This document shows positions 16,648-25,141 of a DNA stretch of 64,000 nt, in pieces (the stretch's first letter is position 1; each line of letters starts with the position of its first letter). The notes below the pieces were generated by a model. The model was not told where the DNA came from, did no database searches, and saw only the letters and a program-made list of their open reading frames with translations. Origin of the DNA: Neolewinella antarctica (lineage in GTDB: Bacteria; Bacteroidota; Bacteroidia; Chitinophagales; Saprospiraceae); NCBI RefSeq assembly GCF_011927835.1, contig NZ_JAATJH010000006.1, positions 65,583-129,582 on the forward strand, written 5' to 3'. The position numbers and the translations under genes are program-made.

Positions 16648-18231
16648 ATGAATATTCGCCGCTATCCCTTTTTGCTCTGCCTCCTGTTACTACCCGTGTT
16701 GATGAATGCCCAACGCGCCACCTTTCAGTCGGACACAATGATGACGGCCAAAAGCCTGCTAGTCTTCACGAAGACCGCCACGTTTCGCCACCCGTCGATT
16801 ACCGAGGGCGTGGCGGCGCTGTACCAGATGAGCCGCGCGCAAAACTGGACGATGACCGTAACCGAAGACGCGTACCACTTTACGGACGCTAAACTGCGCA
16901 GCTACGACGCCGTCGTTTTTCTCAGCACGACCGGCGACATCCTGAACGACGAGCAGCAGGACGCCTTCGTTAAATACGTCAACAACGGCGGTGGCTTCGT
17001 CGGCATCCACGCCGCTTCCGACACCGAGCACGACTGGCCCTGGTACGGCGGGCTCATCGGCGGGCAGTTCAAGCACCACCCGAAGGTGCAGGAGGCGCAC
17101 CTCAACGTCCACCACGAAACCCGGCACCCGGCCGTGGCCCACCTTGGCCAGGAATGGGTGAAGGAGGACGAGTGGTACAACTTCAAAAACCCGATCCCGA
17201 ACAACATCAGTGTGCTGCTCGACCTCGACGAAAGTACCTACGAAGGCAAGCAAATGGGTGGCTACCACCCCATTGCCTGGTACCATTACTACGAAGGCGG
17301 CCGCGTTTTCTACACCGGCCTCGGGCACACGGCGGAGACGTTCGTGCAGCCCGATTTCGTCACCCACCTGCGGGAGGGCATCCGCTGGGCTACCGGCCTG
17401 ACCGACGTGGAACTAGCGGAAGAATGGACCGATTTACTGGACCCAACCTTCAGTCAGTGGGACAAATTTATCGGCGTGCCGCACACGTCAGTCGCCCTAC
17501 CGGACAGCGTGCCACGCAGCAAGGATGGCCGCAGTGGTATTCCGCTCGGCCTGAACAACGACCCGCTCGATGTCTTCACGATGGTGCGCCAGGACGACGA
17601 GGACGTGCTGAAGGTGACGGGCCTCGTCTACGGCGGCCTGACGAGTAAGCAGGAGTACGAAAATTACCACCTCCAACTTCAGTTCAAGTGGGACGAAAAT
17701 AAGTACGAACCCCGTCTGGAGCGTAAGCGGGACAACGGTTTGCTTTACCACTGCACGGGCAAGCACGGGGCGTTTTGGAACGTCTGGATGCGCTCGCTGG
17801 AGCTACAAATCCAGGAGGGCGACATGGGGGATTTCTACGCCCTGGGCGGTGCCAACGCCTACGGTACGAGTGATTCGACCCACCAGAAAAACAAGGGTAC
17901 GTTCATTGCGGATGGGGACCGGAGCGGCTACGGCGGTGCCTTCAACGAAAGTAAGTTGGCCCGATCAGTGGATGCGGAACTCGCCCACGGCGAGTGGAAC
18001 ACCATCGAGCTGTACACAATCGGCGACCGGGCGGTGCACGTGGTGAACGGCCAGGTCGTCAACGCCATCGAGGGCGCTTTTGAGAATATTCACGGGGAGG
18101 CGCGGCCGCTGGTGCGGGGGAAGTTACAGTTGCAGAGCGAGGCGGCGGATGCTTATTTCCGGCGGGTTCGGATTAGGCCGTTGGTTGAGTTTCCGGCGGC
18201 GGTATTGGCGGGGGCTGGTTGGGGGGATTAG
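16648..18231 (+). CDS. ThuA-domain / 3-keto-disaccharide hydrolase (DUF1080) fusion, secreted
   Basis: The protein starts best at the ATG at 16648, giving a Sec signal (MNIRRYPFLLCLLLLPVLMNAQ); the frame is open upstream to 16585 without signal features. Residues about 35-260 are a ThuA/trehalose-utilisation domain with the flavodoxin-like core (LLVFTKTATFRHPSITEGV, GGGFVGIHAASDTEHDWPWY, GRVFYTGLGHTAETF). Residues about 270-525 are a DUF1080 lectin-like beta-jelly roll (FSQWDKFIGVPH, NGLLYHCTGKHGAFW, GEWNTIELYTIGDRAVHVVNGQ). DUF1080 members hydrolyse 3-keto-glycosides, and ThuA proteins work in 3-keto-sugar metabolism, so the fusion probably cleaves oxidised disaccharides in the periplasm. 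No oxidoreductase partner lies adjacent. Confidence 0.88.
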   Translation: MNIRRYPFLLCLLLLPVLMNAQRATFQSDTMMTAKSLLVFTKTATFRHPSITEGVAALYQMSRAQNWTMTVTEDAYHFTDAKLRSYDAVVFLSTTGDILNDEQQDAFVKYVNNGGGFVGIHAASDTEHDWPWYGGLIGGQFKHHPKVQEAHLNVHHETRHPAVAHLGQEWVKEDEWYNFKNPIPNNISVLLDLDESTYEGKQMGGYHPIAWYHYYEGGRVFYTGLGHTAETFVQPDFVTHLREGIRWATGLTDVELAEEWTDLLDPTFSQWDKFIGVPHTSVALPDSVPRSKDGRSGIPLGLNNDPLDVFTMVRQDDEDVLKVTGLVYGGLTSKQEYENYHLQLQFKWDENKYEPRLERKRDNGLLYHCTGKHGAFWNVWMRSLELQIQEGDMGDFYALGGANAYGTSDSTHQKNKGTFIADGDRSGYGGAFNESKLARSVDAELAHGEWNTIELYTIGDRAVHVVNGQVVNAIEGAFENIHGEARPLVRGKLQLQSEAADAYFRRVRIRPLVEFPAAVLAGAGWGD

Positions 18232-18409
18232 TCTGTTGGTCCCATATGCTTTTACACACTCGATGAGTTCCAAAATTTTTGGCTTCATTGCCGCGCGATG
18301 ATGCCCAAAAGATGCATCCGATGAGAACAGTAGGAGTGAGCTTAGTATTGAATTAACTAGCTCACTATTTTCACGGTACTCGCGGGTCTGAAATTAACTC
18401 ATAGCTGTG

Positions 18410-18874
18410 CTATCGTGGATCAACCCGTAGTTCTTTGTAGGGTGTCGAACCATCGTTGGCGCGCTGGAATACGTGATCCAGGCTTTCACCGATCACGATC
18501 TCGGCGGTAGTGTAGACTACGTTGCCGTCCAGGAGGTGGCCACCGGTGACCCGACCGAGGCTGTCGCTGACGCTCACGTGCAAGTGGGTACCGTGGGTGC
18601 TGACGAGACCAACGAGACTGACGATTTCGAAGTGCCCGGTACCGGTCGTTCCGGCGGGAGCGTTGGCGAAGCGGAGGTGCCAGTCGGTGAGGCTGCCGAC
18701 GCAGGTCTGGACGAAGCCGGCTTCGATGCCATTACGTTCGACATAGGCCTGGATTTCTTGTTTGAGATCCTGGCCGGGGAGGAGGCGGAGGGCGTGGATT
18801 TTCATGGGGGCGGGGGTGGGCGTGCAGTTGCTCAGGGCTAGCATTAATAATATCAGGAGCGGGAATCGGTGCAT
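18410..18874 (-). CDS. PPC (DUF296)-domain lipoprotein
   Basis: The 154-residue protein combines a lipoprotein signal (MHRFPLLILLMLALSNC, Cys17) with a PPC/DUF296 domain. Diagnostic stretches are LRLLPGQDLKQEIQAYVERN, AGFVQTCVGSLTDWHLRFAN and HGTHLHVSVSDSLGRVTGGH; the His residues match the metal-binding site of bacterial homologues. The family is best known from plant AT-hook proteins, while bacterial members are small trimers of unknown activity. An exported version is unusual. A G9 tract lies 14-22 bp upstream of the ATG, which could alter expression by slippage. Function is not established. Confidence 0.82.
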   Translation of the reverse strand: MHRFPLLILLMLALSNCTPTPAPMKIHALRLLPGQDLKQEIQAYVERNGIEAGFVQTCVGSLTDWHLRFANAPAGTTGTGHFEIVSLVGLVSTHGTHLHVSVSDSLGRVTGGHLLDGNVVYTTAEIVIGESLDHVFQRANDGSTPYKELRVDPR

Positions 18875-18887
18875 ATGAGCGAAGGTA

Positions 18888-18896
18888 GGGGGGGGG
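18888..18896. repeat. G9 homopolymer in the leader of the PPC lipoprotein gene
   Basis: Nine consecutive G lie just upstream of the start codon at 18874. Three other G9 runs occur in the window (2845, 6952 and 51321). Runs of this length are prone to slippage, so they may vary between cells. Confidence 0.5.
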
Positions 18897-19111
18897 ATTT
18901 GGTCAATGGGTTTTGGTCCGGAGTCTTAGTCTCCTGATGCGATAACAATTATACTGGTCGTACGCATCCGTCCGGTAGTGAAATGGTGCTCCGTGTTTCT
19001 TGTTCCCATCGACCAAGGTTTCGAGCCGTCGGTTTCACCAGCCACGCTAAAAGTAATCCGTAAAAACCCCTAACTTCGAAGGGTGAAATCCCACCCCTAA
19101 ACCCCACACCC

Positions 19112-20080
19112 ATGCGCAGTACCTTCCTCACCCTGCTCCTCCTAACCATACTTGGCACCGGCGTCCGCGCCCAGAACTTTAGCTCGACGGACCCGGCCTA
19201 CGCCGAAAACGTCACCCTTGGCGAGGCCAAACTCATCGCGGCAGAATACGATAGCTGCCTGGTGTACTACGCCACGGCCTTCGCGATTAAGTCCACCAGC
19301 TTTCTATCGACCATGCGGGCGGCGGCCTGCGCCCACTCCGCCGGTGAGTCGACCTTGCGCGATATTTACCTGGATCACGCCTTTGGCCTGAGCCCGGACG
19401 GTGCAGCGAGTGTATTCAAGTCGTACGACGAGTTTGCGTATTTGCAAGAAACACCCTTCGCGGGGCTCGTGGAGGAGCGCTTCGCCGTCGCTTTCCCGAA
19501 TTTCAACCAGCGTTTGGCGGACACACTAGCCGAGGTGCAACGGACCGATCAGGAGCAGCGCGGTCAAATGAGCACGGTCGGTGATCAGTACGGCTACGAG
19601 TCCCCCCAAATGGATTCTTTATGGGCGATCCAGAACTTTTCCGATTCCGTGAACACGATTTACGTCACTAAGCTGATCGACTCGTCGGGGTATCCCGGTA
19701 AATCCATAGTGGGTGAACAAGCAGGAACGGCTTTTTTGGTAATTCAACACGCCGATCTGGGGGTCCAGGAAAAGTACCTTCCCGTGCTACGGAGCGCCGC
19801 CGAGGCTGGAGAACTTAATTACCGCTCTCTTGCCTTACTCATCGACCGAATCGAGCAACGCAATGACCGGCCGCAGATTTATGGTAGCCAGGTAGGAAGA
19901 GATACGACGACGGGTGACTTCTACTTTTTTCCCATCGCCGAGCCCTACAAAGTAGATAGTTTGCGCGAAACCGTCGGGCTTGGGGCCCTGACGGATTATG
20001 CGAAGAGGTGGAACTTTAGTTACGACCCGGCGGCGCAAGTAGCCCGGCAAGAGGCGGCGACTAAGGTGAATAAAGATTAA
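19112..20080 (+). CDS. Secreted DUF6624-like protein
   Basis: The 322-residue protein has a Sec signal (MRSTFLTLLLLTILGTGVRAQ). The C-terminal half matches the DUF6624 pattern: LIDSSGYPGKSIVGEQAGTA, then FLVIQHADLGVQEKYLPVLR, AGELNYRSLALLIDRIEQRN and RPQIYGSQVG. The N-terminal 100 residues look like a TPR-type helical region. No activity is known for the family. The end of the signal peptide is encoded by GGCACCGGCGTCCGCGCC (19154-19171), identical over 18 bases to the family D repeat, so part of the signal may derive from that repeat. It is a single-gene unit. Confidence 0.75.
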   Translation: MRSTFLTLLLLTILGTGVRAQNFSSTDPAYAENVTLGEAKLIAAEYDSCLVYYATAFAIKSTSFLSTMRAAACAHSAGESTLRDIYLDHAFGLSPDGAASVFKSYDEFAYLQETPFAGLVEERFAVAFPNFNQRLADTLAEVQRTDQEQRGQMSTVGDQYGYESPQMDSLWAIQNFSDSVNTIYVTKLIDSSGYPGKSIVGEQAGTAFLVIQHADLGVQEKYLPVLRSAAEAGELNYRSLALLIDRIEQRNDRPQIYGSQVGRDTTTGDFYFFPIAEPYKVDSLRETVGLGALTDYAKRWNFSYDPAAQVARQEAATKVNKD

Positions 20081-20175
20081 TTTTGGGAAAGGAATTAAAT
20101 CGATTTGATTTATTGGCTATATGTCTTCAGGAGTGATTGGTCGGTGGAGCCGGTGGTCTAAGTCGAAAAACGGGT

Positions 20176-20531
20176 GCGCGGTCGCGGGTGCGGTGCCGGT
20201 GGGAAGGAAGCGGGGGGGTTCGGGTGGCCCCCCTAGGTTCTCCCACATCCCCATCTTTACTGCCAGCTGATGTTACGCAGATTATTTCGCCGCATAGCAC
20301 GAAGTACTGCGAAGCAAAACACAAAAGCACAAAAATTGGTGTACGGCTGCGCCGTAGCACCATTTACTTACTCTTACGTGTTTTTGTGTTTTTGTGGCAT
20401 AATCCGGTTACGTAAGGTCCGTTACCTGTACACCACTTGCTTCGTACCCTACTCAATTGGACGGCTAAATACCATCCTTTTAGTTTTAATCCTGGCTTCC
20501 GCCTTAACCCGGCACCCGCGACCGCGCCCAA
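20176..20531. repeat. Family D inverted pair enclosing a family F element
   Basis: GCGCGGTCGCGGGTGCGGTG at 20176 faces CCGGCACCCGCGACCGCGCC at 20509-20528, giving inverted copies 330 bp apart. A second inverted repeat (family F) lies between them. The whole 20081-20579 spacer is therefore repeat DNA with no gene. Confidence 0.7.
20313..20402. repeat. Family F AT-rich inverted repeat, copy 1
   Basis: CAAAACACAAAAGCACAAAA at the left faces GTGTTTTTGTGTTTTTGTGG at the right. A related element is at 39678-39758 and a weaker one at 30574-30665. No coding capacity; small palindromic elements of this type are common in Bacteroidota spacers. Confidence 0.7.
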
Positions 20532-20579
20532 CGCCCCAATTCCAATTGTTCTTGACGTAGCGCAGCCGCAAATTTTGCC

Positions 20580-21665
20580 CTACGTGCCCAAAACTTCCTG
20601 CATCTTCCTTACCGCTTCGATGGACTTACCGTGCGGAATACGATTTTGCCCCTCGTCAAAATCCCACAAGCCACAATTCGAATAATCGTTCAGGTCATCC
20701 CAGTCGGGGCGGTCGATTACGGGATAAAGACAAATACCGGAAAAATCAGCATTAGCCCGTCGTAAGCGTTGGCACTCCTCCGTGATCTCTTCCAGCCAAA
20801 CCGGGCGGTTATCGCCAAAGTGCCCCGTTTCGGAGAGAAAGAAGGGGCGGCGGTACCGCTCGTAAGCCTGTTGTAACATCTCCGCTAAGGGCGTGCGAAC
20901 CTTTTCGCCGATTTCCGGCCAGGTCAGGTGCTTGGCGCCGTCCATCCACTGCCCGTCGTAGTAGCAATTAAAGCCCATCACGTCGAGGTAGCTTTCCTGG
21001 CCACCCAGTTCGGGGCACATCCGACCGCCAATAATGTCCGCCGCCTGGAACTGGTCATTGTTGAGGTTGGCAACGTGGGGCGGGCTACTGTGCGCACCGG
21101 GGTGGACGCGAATCAATGGCTCAATGGTCATGATCCGGCAGGAAGGGTCTATCTCCCGCAGGGTGCGAATGCCCGCGATGGCCGCCCGGCAAAGGTGCCA
21201 CTTCATATCCCACCCGGAATTGGTCGCGAAGGGAACCGTCCCGCGCACGTCGCCGCTGTGCCAGGACAAGAAACTAATTTCGTTGATCGGACAAACGAAC
21301 AGTGTAGCGGTAGTTTGCTGGCGGTAGAACTGCGCGAAGGCGGCACACAGCGCGACGAAGCGGGCTTCAAACTGGGGGTGAGTGGGGATGAGTCCATCGG
21401 GGTAACCGAAATGACATAAATCCCACAATATCTGTACCCCCGCGAGATCCGCGGCGTGCATGCGGTTAGCAACCTCCGAAAAGTCAAAGACGAAAGGACT
21501 CGTCTCCACCGCGCTCCACACCACGCCTTCGCGCACGGTACGAATACCGAGCTCGGTAAGTAGTCGGTAATCTTCGAGCGCCCGGACGTCGTGACCCGTT
21601 TCTCTTAATAGATTAATTCTAACCCCCGAACGGTTTTTCTTAAGTGGGTCGCAAGGGGCAGGCAC
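20580..21665 (-). CDS. Family-1-like glycoside hydrolase (clan A TIM barrel)
   Basis: The 361-residue protein resembles clan-A beta-glycosidases. An early TVREGVVWSAVE strand is followed by VQILWDLCHFGYPDG and the catalytic acid/base in FVCPINEISF (Glu129). The nucleophile is in FFLSETGHFG (Glu279). It is shorter than typical GH1 enzymes (about 450 aa) and has no signal peptide, so it should be cytoplasmic. The start is a GTG at 21665 (MPAPCDPLKKNRSGVRINLL); a later start is possible because the first 15 residues are not conserved-looking. The sugar substrate cannot be read from the sequence. It lies alone between repeat-rich spacers. Confidence 0.82.
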   Translation of the reverse strand: MPAPCDPLKKNRSGVRINLLRETGHDVRALEDYRLLTELGIRTVREGVVWSAVETSPFVFDFSEVANRMHAADLAGVQILWDLCHFGYPDGLIPTHPQFEARFVALCAAFAQFYRQQTTATLFVCPINEISFLSWHSGDVRGTVPFATNSGWDMKWHLCRAAIAGIRTLREIDPSCRIMTIEPLIRVHPGAHSSPPHVANLNNDQFQAADIIGGRMCPELGGQESYLDVMGFNCYYDGQWMDGAKHLTWPEIGEKVRTPLAEMLQQAYERYRRPFFLSETGHFGDNRPVWLEEITEECQRLRRANADFSGICLYPVIDRPDWDDLNDYSNCGLWDFDEGQNRIPHGKSIEAVRKMQEVLGT

Positions 21666-21796
21666 TGCGTGATCCGCCGTCCGAAAAAGACGACGGGGGT
21701 TACGCTCACTTGTAATTATACAGCGCTAAATCCAAGTATCCACAACTACGCACCTTCGTATGCCACCGTAACCTTAACTAAGGATGCATTATACCG

Positions 21797-21945
21797 TAGA
21801 GCGCACAACGGGACGTTTTCAAATCGAACGCTTGGAGGGCTCGAAATCCTTCGCTACGCTTTGGTTTCGAGACGCTCCAAGGTTCCAATATCTTATTTGA
21901 GGACGCTTAGAGCGTTCGGGGGAGAGGTCTAGTAGTATGACAGTA
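21797..21945. repeat. Family A MITE-like element, copy 2 (shorter)
   Basis: GACGTTTTCAAATCGAACGC at the left and GAGCGTTCGGGGGAGAGGTC plus TAGTAGTATGA at the right match copy 1 at 7708-7907. A central segment is missing and the outermost left repeat is eroded, so this is the older or deleted copy. The remainder of 21666-22072 shows nothing else. Confidence 0.75.
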
Positions 21946-22072
21946 GAGTATTAAGGATAGCTGATTCAATGACAAATATTCTGTTGGCGTTGCTTAGCTT
22001 GTGCCGTCGTTTAGTTTTAGGAATAGTAACATAATTGATATTTTACTTACTCGCCATTTACACCAGGAGACA

Positions 22073-22288
22073 ATGCAAATTAACAATCCACTGCACGGGG
22101 TAAAGCTCGCCGAAATAGTAAAACACCTGGAGAATAAATATGGCTGGGAAGAACTGGGTGAGCGAATTAACATCCGTTGTTTTACGGTAGACCCGTCGGT
22201 AAAGTCCAGCCTGAAGTTTCTACGCAGGACACCCTGGGCCCGGGCGAAAGTGGAGCAGTTATACTTAGCGTCGGTTAAAGGGCGGTAG
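22073..22288 (+). CDS. VF530 family (DUF2132) protein
   Basis: The 71-residue product ([20 protein letters not shown] ... [20 protein letters not shown] ... [12 protein letters not shown]) matches the short, highly conserved VF530 family almost throughout. It is predicted cytoplasmic, with a helical DNA/RNA-binding-like fold and no known function. The ATG at 22073 is preceded by AGGAGA, one of the few good Shine-Dalgarno sequences in the window. The frame is open back to 22001, but that part is not family-like. Confidence 0.9.
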   Translation: MQINNPLHGVKLAEIVKHLENKYGWEELGERINIRCFTVDPSVKSSLKFLRRTPWARAKVEQLYLASVKGR

Positions 22289-22384
22289 CCCCACGATCCA
22301 GCTCAGGGTAAAGATCTCACGTAGGTCAGTAAACGTCGGTGGTCCGACGCTCGTACGGACGGCCCACTCAACCCCCGCTACCGC

Positions 22385-23833
22385 CTACCGCCCAAAGACA
22401 TAATGCACGTCCAACCCCGCCGCAATGGGCACCGATATGTCTATATTCGTCGGTACCAGCCCCGCCGTAACGCCCACCCGCAAACGCCGACCGAGTTGCC
22501 CCCGCACGCCCACCTGTAGCGAAGGGAAGATTTTGGGGGAAATATCTCTCCGGGCAATCGTCTGCGTACGCCGATCCTGGAGGTGCGTCGTCCCCTCCGC
22601 GCCACCCACGAAGTAGCGTCGCTGGATGTTGCGGGACGCGACGGGGACATTAGCGTTCACGCTGATCCACGGCTGGTAGCGGCGGCTGCGGAGGAAGGTG
22701 AAGCCAACGGTAGTGGTGACCAGACTGTATTTTGCTTGCTCGTCGGAGGCTAGGTAGTAGAAGTTTTCGTCGCTAGTACTCAGTGACTGGGCGAACTTGA
22801 CGTTGGAGCTCCGGTCGTTCAAAAGAGCGTACCCGACGCCGTATAGTAAGCCACCGCCGGTCTGCCGGAGCAGGTGAACTTGGTGAATGACGTTGAACTG
22901 ATTGCTGGTTGACTCTTCGGTAGCCACGTAGTGCAGCGGGGTGGCCACCCCATCGATTACCGCGTCGAATACGGTCGTAGCTTCCGGCGTCCGGCTCCAG
23001 CGGCTGGCGGACCGGTTCGCGGTGGAGTAAAGGCCCAGAGCGGTGGTGCCGACCATCCAGTAAGCGCTTTTCTGCTTCACGAATTGTTGATTATTCAGCT
23101 GCCAGGCTTCCGGGTCGTACTCCGGCGCGTGAATGCCCGCGGAAGCGCCGGCTATTTTTGCAGTGAGCGTAGAATCGGCACTGGATACCGCTAGTCCGTG
23201 ATGGGTCGGTAGGTAGGGCGCCGGCGGGAAGCCGGTAGAACGGGGCGTCGTGGCTGGCTCGGGTGGGTAAGCTGGAGCAGAGATTTGGGCCTGGTCGGTG
23301 GTGGTTGCGGGCTGAGTGTAGGCTGGTGGGTAAACTGTCGGACGTGCCGGCGGGCGCGTCGGTGTAAGGGTTGGGTTAGGTGTAGTTCTAATCGGTCCGG
23401 TGGCGGCGTTCGTAGCCGTGACGCCGGGTGCAGTGGGTGAGCTGCGGTCGTTTGAAGAATTAGTTAAGGATAAGTCTGCTTCGGAAAGTATCACCGATGG
23501 GTCGGTATCGTCGGAAAGGGTAGTGCCCACCCTCGTCAGTGGGGAAGCGTCGGTCCGGTCGGTATTTGCCGTTGGGAAGGTCGCTTCGCTGCGCTTGGTA
23601 ACGGACTCGGCATCTACGTCCGCGCCCCTTTCCGCCAGTGCGAACCAGCCCAGTGAAAAGAAAAGGATCGCGGCCGCCAGAATCGCCGGCGGCCGCATGA
23701 ACCATGATTTTCCGGGCCGGGGAGCGGAAGCTCCGGCGAGCGCGGATCGGACCCGCTCAAATCCTTCGCCAGTTGCCGCCACGGGTTGTTCACTGTGGCT
23801 ACTGGCCCTGAGTTGATCCTCTAGGTTATCCAT
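22385..23833 (-). CDS. Putative anti-sigma factor fused to an outer-membrane-type beta-barrel
   Basis: From the ATG at 23833 (MDNLEDQLRASSHS) the protein is 482 residues. It has a short cytoplasmic part of about 48 residues, one inner-membrane helix (PPAILAAAILFFSLGWFAL, about 49-67) and a Pro/Thr/Ser-rich linker (70-210). A C-terminal beta-rich domain follows (LYSTANRSASRWSR ... AGLDVHYVFGR) like PorT-type barrels. It overlaps the sigma-factor gene by the eight bases ATGGATAA, the normal layout of a sigma/anti-sigma pair. A start at 23851 is possible but gives a larger overlap. It would sense envelope state and hold the sigma factor; this is inference from layout. Confidence 0.75.
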   Translation of the reverse strand: MDNLEDQLRASSHSEQPVAATGEGFERVRSALAGASAPRPGKSWFMRPPAILAAAILFFSLGWFALAERGADVDAESVTKRSEATFPTANTDRTDASPLTRVGTTLSDDTDPSVILSEADLSLTNSSNDRSSPTAPGVTATNAATGPIRTTPNPTLTPTRPPARPTVYPPAYTQPATTTDQAQISAPAYPPEPATTPRSTGFPPAPYLPTHHGLAVSSADSTLTAKIAGASAGIHAPEYDPEAWQLNNQQFVKQKSAYWMVGTTALGLYSTANRSASRWSRTPEATTVFDAVIDGVATPLHYVATEESTSNQFNVIHQVHLLRQTGGGLLYGVGYALLNDRSSNVKFAQSLSTSDENFYYLASDEQAKYSLVTTTVGFTFLRSRRYQPWISVNANVPVASRNIQRRYFVGGAEGTTHLQDRRTQTIARRDISPKIFPSLQVGVRGQLGRRLRVGVTAGLVPTNIDISVPIAAGLDVHYVFGR

Positions 23834-24383
23834 TAGAAAACTGTTTGTCAATTAAAAAATAGGGAGGTGCTAATTGCTGGACGCGTTTACGGGCTTTAAA
23901 AAGATTAGATTTTGAGGTCCCCACGGAGATGCCCAGTATCTTGGCAATCTCCGGGTGGGTGTGGCCTTCCAGCACGAATAAATTAAAAACTAGCCGGTAG
24001 CGCGGCGGTAAATATTGTAAGAGGGCGTATAAATTCTGGGTGTTAAGTTCTTGTTCGGCGAGGTTAGTCGCCGGCTGGGGCAGCAACAGGTTGGCGTGGT
24101 CCCAAACACTTTTCTTCCGCCGGCCCGCGTCGATCGCCGTGTTGATGATCACGCGGCGGAACCACGGTTTGAAGTGGGTAACGGCGCCCTTACTTTCGAG
24201 GTGGCGAAAGGCCTTGACGAAAGCATCCTGCAGCACCTCCTCCGCTTCCTGCCGGTGGCTGCAGTAGTGGAGGGCAACGTTGAGTCCGTAGGGGAAACTA
24301 CGTTTGTAGAGTTGGTACTGCGCGGCGGTGTCTCCCCGAGCTACCGCGGCCACGACGTTCCGCCATTCGGGGGTGCAATCCAT
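23826..24383 (-). CDS. ECF-type RNA polymerase sigma factor
   Basis: The 185-residue protein has sigma region 2 (QLYKRSFPYGLNVALHYCSH, RQEAEEVLQDAFVKAFRHLE, then FKPWFRRVIINTAIDAGRRK) and region 4 with a helix-turn-helix (LPPRYRLVFNLFVLEGHTHP, EIAKILGISVGTSKSNLFKA). No region 1 or 3 is present, as expected for group 4 factors. It directs transcription of a small regulon, often including its own operon. It is followed, with overlapping codons, by a membrane anti-sigma-like gene that probably controls it. Confidence 0.93.
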   Translation of the reverse strand: MDCTPEWRNVVAAVARGDTAAQYQLYKRSFPYGLNVALHYCSHRQEAEEVLQDAFVKAFRHLESKGAVTHFKPWFRRVIINTAIDAGRRKKSVWDHANLLLPQPATNLAEQELNTQNLYALLQYLPPRYRLVFNLFVLEGHTHPEIAKILGISVGTSKSNLFKARKRVQQLAPPYFLIDKQFSNG

Positions 24384-24629
24384 CTTGGTCTTGGGTTAGG
24401 GGCAAAAGATTTTTGGCGTTGGACCTCCGAGCGTGCCGCGGATAAAGCGGGGAAACGCAAGTGAAGTTAAAACGCGGCGTTGCTGCATGGTGAGTAAGTT
24501 AAGGTTATAACTGTTGTCACTCACCCCACGAGAATAAGGTAGTGGGGGGTTGCCCCGTCGCATAATTTATTTTTTCGGCCGGCGGTCCCCCCAGTGTGAA
24601 CCTGGGGTAGCGACCGAAATAACGCACGC

Positions 24630-24929
24630 CTATTCTTCCAGTAACTTACGATCCGCCACGAAAGTCCCAAACGGAATGATCGCCGCCAGCCACAACAGTA
24701 GTAGCTTCCACACCGGCCATTTTTGCCGCCAGGCGAAGTACACCGCACCGGCGCAGTACAGCAGGAAAAGACCGCCGTGGACCATGCCGATGACCTTGTT
24801 GGGGCCCGGCGTATCGGCCAAATATTTCAGTGGCATGGTAATGCCCAAAATAATGAGAAAGGAAACCCCTTCGATGATGCCGAGGCGACGGAAGTAACCA
24901 AAATTAGTGGTGGGAGAGTTTGCTAGCAT
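24630..24929 (-). CDS. DUF3817 family integral membrane protein
   Basis: The 99-residue protein matches the DUF3817 pattern: FRRLGIIEGVSFLIILGITM, PLKYLADTPGPNKVIGMVHG and LFLLYCAGAVYFAWR, followed by a final helix (KLLLLWLAAIIPFGTFVADR). Three to four membrane helices cover most of the chain. The conserved Glu-Gly in the first helix and the GMVHG motif are the family's hallmarks; no function is known. Single-gene unit. Confidence 0.88.
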   Translation of the reverse strand: MLANSPTTNFGYFRRLGIIEGVSFLIILGITMPLKYLADTPGPNKVIGMVHGGLFLLYCAGAVYFAWRQKWPVWKLLLLWLAAIIPFGTFVADRKLLEE

Positions 24930-25100
24930 GGAACAAAGATCTGGCCTTTGGGTGAGGTGAATTTCGGCCCCACGTCAATTTATGTCCGGTACGCGCCACG
25001 AGCGGGCGGGTCGGCGATCGGTCCGTAGCGGGGCCCATGAGCCAACCGAGTTATTCGCGTTTGTCAGTGCGTTGCCGTATCCGGTGTAGGTGGATGATGG

Positions 25101-25120
25101 GCGCGGGCGCGGGTGCCGAG
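25101..25120. repeat. Family D short GC-rich repeat, single copy
   Basis: GCGCGGGCGCGGGTGCCGAG lies just past the stop of the LpxR-like gene and differs from the consensus at a few positions. Confidence 0.5.
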
Positions 25121-25141
25121 TAGGTACGGAAGAGGCCAAGC

